In this document: positions 11,333-21,648 of the stretch, in pieces
Layout: the number at the start of each line of letters is the position of its first letter
How positions within the stretch are numbered: position 1 is the first letter of the stretch
Origin: Bidens hawaiensis
Taxonomy: Eukaryota; Streptophyta; Magnoliopsida; Asterales; Asteraceae
Direction: 5' to 3'
DNA length: 64,000 bases
Assembly: GCA_021521415.1 (NCBI GenBank)
Contig: JAIQDT010014666.1
Span: 96,845-160,844 of the forward strand
Notes under the pieces: generated by a model
Seen by the model: only the letters and a program-made list of their open reading frames with translations
Database searches by the model: none
What the model was told of the DNA's origin: nothing
Made by a program: the position numbers and the translations under genes

Positions 11333-12190
11333 ATGTCTTATATTAACTACTTTGGTCGTAGACACCGAGTAGCCATTCGATCAAAATCGACAATCAACTA
11401 CGAACCATCCGATATGGAGAGTAGCAATAGTTATTATACTAGCTTTTTCAATCACAATCAACCAATCGTTCCAAACTTACCGTATGGGAGCCAACCTATG
11501 TATCTCCTAGGCAGTCAACAATGTCCAATTGAAATCTCTAATAATACCGAGGACAACATTCCCCAGTATTACCCCTCCGACATTCCAACATACCATCCTT
11601 CCGTGGAACAGGAAGTGCAAAGCAAGATCAAGCAGGAAACTGAATCGGAGTAATCAAGCTGGATGAATTGTCACTCTGATCAAAGGAGATGGAAATTTGG
11701 ATCACCACCATTGAACTATCAATATGAGACCCCACCAGCATCTGCAGAACCCAGTCATAAACCAAAAATGAGGGTTATCATGCCATACAAAAAGAGATTT
11801 AACTCAACATCAATCAAGAACCCTTATGAATCCGAGGAGGATCCCGAAGAGGAAGAAGAGAATGAGAATCCTTACTTCCCTTCATATTTAGGATCAAGAC
11901 CTTCGATTTCACAACAAGCAAAGGAGATTCGTGAGGAGGCAAATCTCATCGAGGAGTTTTACACCACTAATATTCCCGATAAAGAAATGCACACATATGT
12001 TGCGAACCCGCATCTCTATCCCCAAGAGAATGCTTATCTCTTTCCAGCCGCATCCGCACCAACGGGATATCCGAACCCGCCAAATTCGGTGATGGACGAG
12101 CTGAGAAATGAGAAAGTGGACAAAAAGAGAATGGGGAGAAAGATTGCCGAGAAATGTGAAGATGAAAAATCTTGTTACAAAATGGATTAA
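11333..12190 (+). pseudogene. Extra ORF between primer site and gag (unknown)
   Basis: One reading frame of 286 codons, with an ATG at 11333, is broken by a single TAA at 11651-11653; the frame reopens without a shift to the stop at 12190. The first part is rich in Ser, Asn, Tyr and Pro. The second has an acidic block (EEDPEEEEENENPYFPSYLG) and ends in a basic/acidic tail. There is no membrane segment, zinc motif or recognised domain. It is not the capsid domain, which lies in the next frame from 12421. It could be an N-terminal gag extension joined by splicing or frameshift, or a separate accessory protein. The length of the frame apart from one stop suggests it was once coding. Confidence 0.55.
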
Positions 12191-12420
12191 GGATTAGAAA
12201 TCGTTGTTGTATACTGTAGTAGTTGTTGTAATCCTTTTCTTGTAAGATAAATAATGTAATATAAAGTGCGTCTTTTCTTAAATTTTGTTTTATTCATGTA
12301 ACAGCATGTCTAAAGCAAACAGTAATCCAGAAATTCAAGTAAACAATTAAGGAAAGACAATTGAAGAAATTTTATAAGAAAAAGCTATCGCGGACAATAT
12401 ACAAGCCATACCACAAAATT

Positions 12421-15400
12421 ATGTGCTTTGGTATTCGCGATTTGATTAAGGAAGCCGTAAATCCAATCTATGAAATTCTGAAAAATGATCCAAGTAGAAC
12501 CGCCTCACAATCTAACAAAAGAGCAAGTCGAAGTGAAACCGCTACTTCGAAAAGAGAATCAAAGAAGGAATCCAAAAAGGAATCGGAAAAGAAAGAAGAT
12601 AAGAATAAGGAAACCGAGAAAAAGAAAGAGGCGAGTGATGAAAGCTCGACGGCTGAAAACGACCTCCGTGAAAAGACAAAGAAACTTAAAATACACGAAG
12701 GTTGTGATTTCAAGGTGTTTAAAGTCTATAACCCCAAAGAGTTTCACGTGGATAAAGGAGTGATACATACCCTCCGATGGTTGGAGGAAATGGAATCAAT
12801 TGTGCTAATCAGCAAGTGCACAGAGAGAGAAAAGGTTCAATATACCTACCAGATGTTCAAGGGGGAGGCATTGGAATGGTGGAATACCCTGATCGGAATC
12901 AAGGGTAGAGAGAATCTATACAACTTAAATTGGGAAACATTCAAAGCAATGATACTGAAGAAGTTTTGCCCAATAAACGAGATGGATCAGATTCAAACCA
13001 AACTGTGGAATCACAAGGTTGTAGGAACAAATCTCAAGGAATATAACACCAAGTTCCTTGAGTATTGCAGAATTGTGCCTCATCTAGTCACTCCGGAAAT
13101 CAACAAAGTAACACGATACATCTACGGGTTACCAATCAAAATCCGTGATTATGTTCGTTCACATATGCCATCTACCACAGAATCAGCCATGGAGTTGGCT
13201 GGATATTTGATGGACGGAATGTTGAGGAATCAGGACGAGAGGAAGAAAGATGATGGCAAGACGCTAGTGGGTGGAAAGATAAAGAAGACGGAGAAGAAAA
13301 GAGAAGGGGGATTTGTGTATAGTCGCCCCATTTGCCAGTCATGCGGAAGGAGACATTTCGGCAGATGTCTTCGACCAACTAACACTGTTGTATGTGGATT
13401 TTGCAAGAAACCAGGAAACTCGGAAGCAGATTGTAGGAAGAAGACCGGAGTATGTTTTGAGTGTGGCAAGAAAGGGCATTATAGTACAGAATGCCCAAAG
13501 AAAAAGCCGATGACAAATGTAGTAGGTGCAAGTGGCAGCGGTGCTAGGACCGAGGCCAAGAAAGGAAATGCTCGTGTCTTTCTATTAGACACCCAGAAAG
13601 CAGCAGATATACCGGACGTGATCACCGGTACGTTTCCTATAAATAATGTTTATGCTAGAATATTATTTGACTCGGGTGAAAACCAAAGCTTTATAAATTA
13701 TAAATTTTGTAGTCTATTAAATGAGCCCTTAGTTAAACTAGATAAACATTATGAAGTAGAAACCGCTGATGGAAGTATAAGTAGAATAATCGAGGCTTTA
13801 GAGAATGCCACAATATCTTTAGCAAATCACGTCATTCCTGTACGACTGTTACCTATGACATTAGCTGGTTTTGATGTAGTTTTAGGTATGGATTGGTTAT
13901 CATTCAATCAAGCCCGTATCCTATGTAACGATAAAGCTATTGATATCCGAACGTCTAACAACAAAACCATTCGTATAACTGGAGATAAGGAAGGAGGAAA
14001 GGTAGGAATCATATCCAAGATTAAGGCAAGCCATTGCTTAGGTAAGGGATGCCTTGCATTCATGGTCTATGTAACTAAAGAACCCGAACCTAAAAAGATG
14101 GAAGAAGTACCAATTGTATCTGAATTCAAGGATGTATTTCCAGAGGAACTACCAAGAGCCCCGCCTGATAGGGAAGTAGAATTCAGGATTGACTTAATAC
14201 CAGGAACATCACCAATAGCTAAATCACCATATCGTCTAGCACCTACGAAAATGAAAGAGTTAAAGAAACAGTTAGATGAGCTATTAGAGAAAGGATTCAT
14301 ACGGCCAAGTTCGTCACCGTGGGGAGCTCCGATATTGTTTGTAAAGAAGAAGGACGGGTCGATGAGGATGTGTATAGATTACCGAGAACTGAACAAGGTC
14401 ACGATTAAGAATAAGTACCCACTACCAAGAATAGATGACTTGTTTGACCAGCTCCAAGAAGCAAGCTGTTTTTCCAAGATTGATCTTAGATCGGCTTACC
14501 ACCAATTGAAGGTACAAGAGGAAGATATACCTAAAAACGCCTTTAGAACCTGATATAGACATTATGAGTTCACCGTGATGCCTTTCGGACTCACTAATGC
14601 TCCAGCAGCTTTCATGGATATGATGAATCGGATTTGCAAGCCATACTTGGACAAGTTTGTTATTTTCTTCATTGATGACATTCTTGTTTATTCAAAATCC
14701 AAAGAAGAACATCAAGTTCACCTCAAGATTATGCTTGAAACCCTAAGGAATGAGAAATTGTACGCCAAATTTTCAAAGTGTGAATTTTTGTTGTTCGAAG
14801 TTCAATTTCTTGGTTATGTTATAAATGAGAAAGGGATTCAAGTAGACCCAGCAAAGATTGAAGCCATTACAAAATGGGAGAAACCCAAGACACCGACTCA
14901 AGTCCGAAGTTTCTTAGGTTTAGCCGGATATTACAGAAGATTCATTCAAGACTTTTCCCAAATAGCTGTTCCATTGACTTCGGTCACAAGAAAGTCAATT
15001 AAGTTTGAATGGGGACAGAAGCAAGAGGAAACATTCAAAACACTTAAACAAAAGTTAACTAATGCACCTATCCTAGCTTTGCCAGAAGGATTAGAAAACT
15101 TTACCATTTACTGTGATGCTTCGCACACGGGAATCGGCGGAGTTTTGATGCAAGGAAAGAAAGTGATTGCTTATGCTTCGAGACAATTGAAAGTTCATGA
15201 AAAGAATTACACCACGCATGACCTTGAATTAGGTGCTATAATTTTCGCGTTGAAATTACGGCGACACTATTTGTATGGTGTAAAATTCACAATATACACT
15301 GACCGCAAAAGCTTAAAGCATATATTTGATCAAAAAGAGTTGAATATGAGGCAAAGGCGTTGGATGGAAACACTTAATGATTACGACTGTGAGATCGTAT

Positions 15401-16929
15401 ATCATGAAGGAAAAGCCAATATAGTGGCTGACGCCTTAAGTAGAAAAGAACATGAGAAGCCAAAGAGAGCCCGAGCTCTTAGACTGGAACTCAAAGTCGA
15501 CTTAGCTTGTCAAATCAAAGAAGCTCAAAAGTTGGCACTGGAAGAAGGAAACATTAAGGCCGAAAAAGAGAACGGCACAATTGATCAATTGATTAAGGGA
15601 AATGACGAAATTCTTACACTTGGTACAAGGATTTGGGTACCAATGGTCGGAAATCTAAGAGATAAGATTCTCGATGAAGCACACAAGTCAAAATACACGA
15701 TGCATCCAGGTAGTGACAAGATGTATCACAATTTAAAAGATGACTACTGGTGGATCGGTATGAAGAAAGATGTTGCTTTGTATGTAGCTAAATATCTAAC
15801 GTGTTCTAAAGTGAAAGCCGAGCACAAAAAGCCGTTAGGATTGCTCCAACAACCAGAAATACCAATTTGGAAATGGGATATGACAACTATGGATTTCATC
15901 ATGAAGTTACCTAAAACTTCACGTCAAAATGATGCGATCTGGGTTATTGTAGACAGACTTACCAAGTCTGCTCATTTCGTTCCAATCCAAGAAACGTTTA
16001 GTATGGATAAGTTAGCACAATTATATGTCGAAAACATTGTATCCTTACATGGTGTGCCACTATCCATCATTTCTGATAGAGATAGTCGATTCACTTCAAA
16101 ATTTTGGTCAAGTTTTCAAAAAGCCATGGGGACACGACTAAATTTAAGTACTGCTTACCATCCCCAAACTGATGGCCAAAGTGAACGTACAATTCAAACC
16201 TTGGAGGATATGCTTCGTGCTTGTGTTATCGACTTAGGAGGAATTTGGGACACTCATCTCGCACTGATGGAATTCTCGTACAACAACAGTTATCATACGA
16301 GTATCCAAGCAGCACCATTCGAAGAATTGTATGGACGAAAGTGTAGAACACCTGTATGTTGGTCAGAGACAGGTGATAGTCAGTTGTCAGGGCCTGAAAT
16401 TGTTCAAAGGACTACCGACCAAGTGATACAAATTCGTGAACGATTGAAAACGGAAAGGGATAGACAAAAGAGCTATGCGGACATTCGCCGCAAGCCTTTG
16501 GAATTCAAAGAAGGCGATAAAGTATTACTTAAAGTATCACCTTGGAAAGGTGTAGTAAGATTTGGGAAGAAAGGAAAATTAAGTCCAAGATTCGTTGGAC
16601 CATTCAAGATACTCGAAAGAGTTGGGCCAGTTGCTTATCCGCTAGAATTACCCGAGGAGATGAAGGGTATTCACGATGTGTTTCACGTATCCAATCTGCG
16701 CAAGTGTTTAGCCGACGAAACCCTTGCAATGCCATTAAAAGATGTCAAGATCAACGAGAAGCTTAAGTTTGTAGAACAACCAATTCAAATAGAGGATAAC
16801 ATGATTAAGTTTCTCAAGCACAAACGACTCAAGCTCGTAAAAGTCAAATGGGATTCAAGACGTGGACCCGAGTACACATGGGAACTCGAGTCAGAAATGA
16901 AGAAGAAGTATCCCTATCTATTCCAATAA
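12421..16929 (+). pseudogene. gag-pol polyprotein, one in-frame stop
   Basis: A single frame of about 1500 codons from the first ATG (12421), interrupted once by TGA at 14551-14553. A Lys/Glu-rich start is followed by the gag capsid domain (about 12715-13210, with WLEEMESI and EALEWWNTL), then three CCHC-like zinc knuckles (13334-13500). Next come a protease with DSG (about 13670), a reverse transcriptase with FIDD at 14668-14679, RNase H ([22 protein letters not shown]), an integrase with a zinc region and DDE core ([22 protein letters not shown]), and a chromodomain-like tail ending about 16926. Gag packages the RNA; pol copies it and inserts the DNA. Oddities: the stop falls where relatives have Arg, consistent with CGA to TGA; knuckle two has Asn for His; protease has DSGE; integrase lacks one zinc Cys. 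Confidence 0.93.
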
Positions 16930-16950
16930 ATCTCGAGGACGAGATTATTC

Positions 16951-16965
16951 AAAAGGTGGGGAGGA
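16951..16965 (+). other. Polypurine tract
   Basis: AAAAGGTGGGGAGGA directly precedes the 3' LTR (TGTAACACC). It primes plus-strand DNA synthesis in LTR retrotransposons. Confidence 0.9.
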
Positions 16966-18699
16966 TGTAACACCGGGTCCTTTACCCTCTTTAATTTAGG
17001 CTTATAAATAATAACTTAGAAAGTATAGGGACCAAAAGTGCAAATTCTGAATATTTGCTCCCATCGCGGTACGCGATGGGGTAACAGTTAACCCATCGCG
17101 TAGCGCGATGGGCTTGGTGAGTCATCGAACACGTGTCCAACACCGTGTCAACACGTGGCGCAATGTGACAGGCCACGTGTCACCACCGCATAAGGCGGTG
17201 TAAAATTGTGGCATCGCAATACGCAATGGGTCACCAAGACCCTATCGCGTACAACGATGGGGTTCAATTTCGGCTATAAAAGGGGGGTGACGGGCATAAG
17301 CTCCATTCATCCCAAAAACACCTTTCTTTACACACACACAGCCTTGGGAAGCGTACCCCGTTGCCATAACAAGCCGATGTGCTGTTTTCTCGTATTTCGT
17401 GCAAGAAACGAAGTTATAATCAAGTAGCAATCACTTAAGCGAGTAGATCAAAGATCCTGCCTTTCTATTATTATCAATCTAAGTGTCCGCTTTAAGGTAG
17501 GGTTTACGTTTAAGTTATTTGAATTATATCTTAGACTATCAATCGAGGCTATGGCCTTTAACCTTGATCGTATTTTACAAATCACTCACAATCATGTTTT
17601 CAAAAACGTTACTTCATGATGAAGTAATGATTAAATATAAGATATTTTGACGGGCATGTAGTAACTGGAAGGGGGATATTAGTAGTAGTAAGTTTCTTGC
17701 CTAAGGAAAAGTAATTCATATAAATCCCAATCAACCGAGGGACCCGTTTACTTAACTGGAGAAACTTACCAACGTGTTAAACCTATTAGGCCAAAGCATG
17801 CTATATCAAACGTCACATAAAACCAAGGGTTTTCATTCACAATCAAAGATAAACAATTTCAAGGTTAAGCTTACAATCATAGCTTAATCATCATTCAAAT
17901 CATTCATACAAACCTATTTATGTATAGGTTAAAATCATTCACAATCAAACAATCAATCAGTCAAGGGTTTTCAACACCGACGGTACAGGTGAATACGTTA
18001 ACCTTTTCAATCAGTCAAAACATATTTATACTCAATGAGACGAACGGGTGTTTGTCTTAACGAGTCAATCAATGTCTACATGAGATCGAGTAATCTCTAA
18101 AATGTTATAATACAAAGTAGAGAATAAAATCAACTCAAACCGAATACGCATGTGTATGGATCCAAACATAACTGTTGAAGTTCAATCAATCAATCAAAGA
18201 CAATGAAGCCGCGAGCTTAAACGGTCATGACCAGTTCTCAGTTCAGGGCCGTTTGGCTCGGGGAATACTGTTGTGTGTGTAGGGAAGTGGTACATATACC
18301 GGAAGTAGAAATGCTTCCGCTGAGATTGTCAAGAAAACTACATTTGTATTGTAATTGTCATTCAAAATGTTTTATTGAGTCATACGTGTTCACCAGCATA
18401 TAGCTGACGTATTTTTCCAACCCATTGCAGGTAATTAAGCATAAGTAGCATTAGCAAGGATTAAAGATAGAAGCGCATGACGAGATGGCTCCGTTTTTTA
18501 TAAACAAATCCTTGTATTATGAAACATATATTTTATAAATTATACTTGGGTGTTTAATTCCTAAGTAAGTTTTCAATGTATATTAATATTATATTCAACC
18601 TAAAGTCTTCCACTAAAATTAACCCATAAACTCTGATATATCTACAAAACAGGTACCAACTTGTGGTCACACGCCTAGGCCCTAAGTCGGGGTGTAACA
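16966..18699 (+). repeat. 3' LTR of the Tekay element
   Basis: 1734 bp from TGTAACACCGGG to GGTGTAACA, followed by the target duplication ACAAG. The TATA box is CTATAAAAGG (17274-17283), with the CG palindromes and CACGTG sites just upstream (17055-17260). It has no insertion at the site used in the 5' LTR. Confidence 0.93.
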
Positions 18700-18735
18700 A
18701 CAAGTATCGTGTATTCGGGAAGGAGGCGTGAAATG
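18700..18735 (+). pseudogene. CACTA transposase, continuation
   Basis: Right after the retrotransposon the text reads in frame as NKYRVFGKEA, which continues the Transposase_21 segment broken at 8447 (...WQTIDNK). That shows the retrotransposon inserted into the transposase gene. The homology stops at about 18735, where an LTR-like TGTAACATCCCC begins. Confidence 0.75.
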
Positions 18736-18969
18736 TAACATCCCCAAATTTTGATTTAAATTTGACAACTTAATAAAGTTGAAGTATCAAAAATATTCTC
18801 AAGATAAGTAATGGAAAAAATTTATAAATAAAAAGAAAATAAGGAAATACATATTTTTCATAAAAGATATCCATCCCATATAAAGAAAATAGGACAAAGA
18901 ATCCATCACACATGGAAAGATGGAAGAAAATGGAAGCATTCCACATGGATATAAACAAGGAAGATAAAA
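18736..18969 (+). repeat. LTR-like fragment (TGTAACATCCCC start)
   Basis: TGTAACATCCCCAAA is a frequent start of plant gypsy LTRs. Only 234 bp are present before a different, reverse-oriented LTR begins at 18970. No partner LTR or target duplication is seen, so this is a tentative call. Confidence 0.4.
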
Positions 18970-19038
18970 TGTCACACCCTCATCTTTGGGCCTAAGCTTG
19001 TGACCACAAGTTGGTACTTGTTTTGTAAATACATCAGA
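18970..19038 (-). repeat. Reverse Tekay-family LTR, outer part
   Basis: TGTCACACCC...CCACAAGTTGGTACTTG is the inverse of the last 69 bases of the Tekay LTR, with scattered differences. The match ends exactly after AAATACATCAGA (19027-19038). The same 12 bases occur at 23608-23619, where the LTR match resumes. Confidence 0.8.
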
Positions 19039-19589
19039 TAAAAAACATATAGGTTATGTTTTAAGCACTGATAAACGCAAAAACCAAGATTTCCGATATT
19101 GTTGTCCACTTAAACCCAGCCACCAGCCTATCAAGCCCCCAATTGCATTAAGAATTTTAAGTTCAAAAACCACGACTACACCTACCCCATCTTAGACAAA
19201 GAGAGCTAGAAAAACTAGAGTCAAACCAAACTGGTTTGACAAATCACCATAAGCTAAGGACTCGTTGATGGTACTAAGTAGATACACTCGGTGAAATTTG
19301 ATGGATGAATGGTCATGTGAAGGCCGTACGAGCAATTCCTAAATATTATTGGACTTTGTCCTATATATTCCCTAAAAAAATATTTATTGACTAAAAACCT
19401 TCAAGCCCCAATAGTGTATCCTCAGAGTCACTATCCCCTTGGTAACACGTAAACTCTAAGTCTCGTATAGTATGTGCAACTTTGGTCTCTTTTTCTATTT
19501 TTGAGAATGCTTCTTTGGCATTTTTCATTACATAACTTTCTCATGGTCATTTGCTTTTCGGACCAATTTTTTGGAATACTCATAACTTT

Positions 19590-19665
19590 CATACATACTT
19601 TTTTTTTTCTTTTTTCATTTTTTTTAATTTTTTTTTCAATCTTTTTTTTTCTTTTTTTTATATCA
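19590..19665. repeat. Poly(T)-rich tract
   Basis: Long T runs broken by single C or A bases, within the non-coding left part of the pol-less element. Low-complexity sequence. Confidence 0.9.
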
Positions 19666-20503
19666 CCCTAAATTATATAACTATTTTCTAAGCTTGTAAA
19701 AAGATGGACATGTGGTAGTGTGATGATTTGAGTGCATCTAAGTCTTACCATCTCAAAGTTTTTAGATTATGGTAATCCTTCCTAAGCATCGAAATTCGGT
19801 TTCACCGTTTTTCAAATTATTATATATATAAAATTTGCTAAAGAGGACTATCAAAGCTAGTTGGGCCTACCGACACATCCCAAGCTTAGTGCGTTATCTT
19901 TTATTTAATCTCATATATAATAGTAGTTTTAAAAACCAATCTCAAATTTTTCTATCATTTTCCATTATTTGCAAAAATTTTCGTTAAAATTTCGGGACAT
20001 TTTTCAATCAATTTTTTTTACACTTTTTCATTATTAATATATATATATAATATAAAAACGTTAGTTTCTCATCCCCACACTTAAATGTCACATTGTCCTC
20101 AATGAGACAGGAAAAAGACAAAAATTAAAGCACATTTAAATATAAGTAAAGTGGAACAGACTTCCCTGGTAAATATGACGATATTGCCTTGCAAGTCGTG
20201 TCCCATGATCTCCTATTCGAACGAAAACCTCATACTCCAATGCTCTCTACCAAGCAGTCACTTACGAACGAAAGCGACAATCAATAAGTAAGTAGCCTTC
20301 CCACCCTTGAATCAAACCATGTATCATCAAACTTCCACAGCAATCCTGGACCAACCTGAAAGCAAACCAAGAAACAGCCAGCACAAGAAAGCAAGAAAAA
20401 CCCAAAACAAAAATAAAAGTAAAACAAAAACATTCAACCGGGTTGCCTCCCGGGAAGCGCTAAGTTTACAGGAGAGTCTTCAGCCGGACTTGCTCCCGAA
20501 ATT

Positions 20504-21490
20504 TCAATCAGGAGGCTTTTCTTTAATCCAACCCCGGTCTAACCCGTTTAGTTCCACCCTTTCAATATATTTAAACAAATAGCACATAGTGAAACTTAAA
20601 AGTATTTTAAAACATTCAAACGGGTCGGACCACCAATACTTAAACTTACCTGGACCAAACCTAATACGTGACATATAATGAGGAAAATGGTTATTCTTAC
20701 ATTTCAGTGTTGCCCTATAACTCTTAATGTACCATTTTTGAACCCTCAAAATGTGTTGATCCAAGCACTTCCGCTCCCTCTTCTGTGGCTTTGTCGATTT
20801 CGGTGGCGATCCACTATCTAGTTCCTCCACAGACTTGCTAACCTTCATATGATGTGACGACTCAAGTACCACCATATTCTGATCCTCCTCCTTTGTCACT
20901 TCCTCTTCCTTTTCTTCTTCTGGTGACGTTTTGATCTCCATTGTTGGCTTCCCCATGATTAGTGTTTCTAAATATATAAGATCGCCAACAGGGTCAAATT
21001 CTGCATGTTCGTCAAAAATTGGTAAACCTACTAACTCATCACCAAACTCATCCTCCCAAGATGATGCATGCTCCTTCTCTTCGTCATCTTCCATTTGGTC
21101 AAGTGGCCCCACAACGGCATCTTCGCTCAGATCCGTGTAATCATGTAGCTCTAACTCCATCTCTTCTATCACGCCCTCATCATCATTATTCCAAAATTCA
21201 TCATCTGTTTCATAGACGGCTTCCTGCTCCCTGTAAGAAAAACTCTCATTTTGAATTCTAGCACTTATCTCTTCTAACCTAGCTTCGATTTCCTCTATCT
21301 TACGGAGTCTTTCTCTTTCGATCAACTTATCAAGCCTAACTTCCAATTCCTTAATCTTTTGGAATCTTTCACGTTCCTCTTGTTCGGCTCTTTCCAACAT
21401 CATCTCTTTCCAACATCTTATATATAAAATACTCCTAAACTGACTCGATCTATTAAACATATTAACTAGACTCGAAAAAATAAAACACAA
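20504..21490 (-). CDS. Acidic coiled-coil ORF of the pol-less element
   Basis: An open frame of 328 codons about 130 bases downstream of the primer site, the usual place for gag. Residues about 30-100 are a heptad-rich Glu/Arg/Lys/Leu helix (RFQKIKELEVRLDKLIERER), likely a coiled coil. The middle is strongly acidic with runs of Asp and Glu. The last 90 residues are basic and aromatic (KWYIKSYRATLKC, FGPGKFKYWW). I see no CCHC knuckle and no capsid signature. Its position suggests an element-encoded structural protein, but I cannot assign a family. The frame is intact although the element is partial, and the ATG is the first in the frame. Whether it is expressed is unknown. Confidence 0.55.
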   Translation of the reverse strand: MCFIFSSLVNMFNRSSQFRSILYIRCWKEMMLERAEQEERERFQKIKELEVRLDKLIERERLRKIEEIEARLEEISARIQNESFSYREQEAVYETDDEFWNNDDEGVIEEMELELHDYTDLSEDAVVGPLDQMEDDEEKEHASSWEDEFGDELVGLPIFDEHAEFDPVGDLIYLETLIMGKPTMEIKTSPEEEKEEEVTKEEDQNMVVLESSHHMKVSKSVEELDSGSPPKSTKPQKRERKCLDQHILRVQKWYIKSYRATLKCKNNHFPHYMSRIRFGPGKFKYWWSDPFECFKILLSFTMCYLFKYIERVELNGLDRGWIKEKPPD

Positions 21491-21623
21491 ACTAAATTAT
21501 CCTAAACACTACTAGACACACTGAGTCTAAGACACGGACTCACAAGACACACCACAACTCAAGACACAAATGACCAATTAATCAATTAAGTTCAATCAAA
21601 GCTAGTTTCGCTATCGCCAAAGT

Positions 21624-21642
21624 ATCCCCGGCAAAGGCGCCA
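21624..21642 (-). other. Primer binding site, tRNA-Asp type
   Basis: The minus strand reads TGGCGCCTTTGCCGGGGAT, one base different from the complement of the plant tRNA-Asp(GUC) 3' end. It lies 6 bases from the LTR edge at 21649 and sets the minus orientation. Athila elements are known to use a tRNA-Asp primer. Confidence 0.8.
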
Positions 21643-21648
21643 AAAACT

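Larger units (their letters stand above)
8448..18699 (+). mobile_element. Ty3/gypsy retrotransposon, Tekay-type chromovirus
   Basis: A complete element with two LTRs starting TGTAACAC and ending GGTGTGACA or GGTGTAACA. It is flanked by the 5-bp target duplication ACAAG (8443-8447 and 18700-18704). The order is LTR, primer site, extra ORF, gag-pol, polypurine tract, LTR, all on the + strand. Domain order PR-RT-RH-IN followed by a chromodomain-like tail indicates a chromovirus; the tail and spacing are most like Tekay/Del. LTR divergence is several percent: I counted 26 differences in about 640 aligned bases downstream of the TATA box, and more in the CpG-rich promoter. It is therefore an old copy, yet its coding part is broken by very few stops. 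Confidence 0.93.

Noticed and set aside
12468..13469. Several minus-strand and shifted ORFs over gag
   Set aside because: They mirror the Lys/Glu-rich gag coding strand; the + frame has clear capsid and zinc motifs.
20931..21261. Plus-strand Ser/His-rich ORFs
   Set aside because: Shadows of the longer 328-codon minus-strand ORF.
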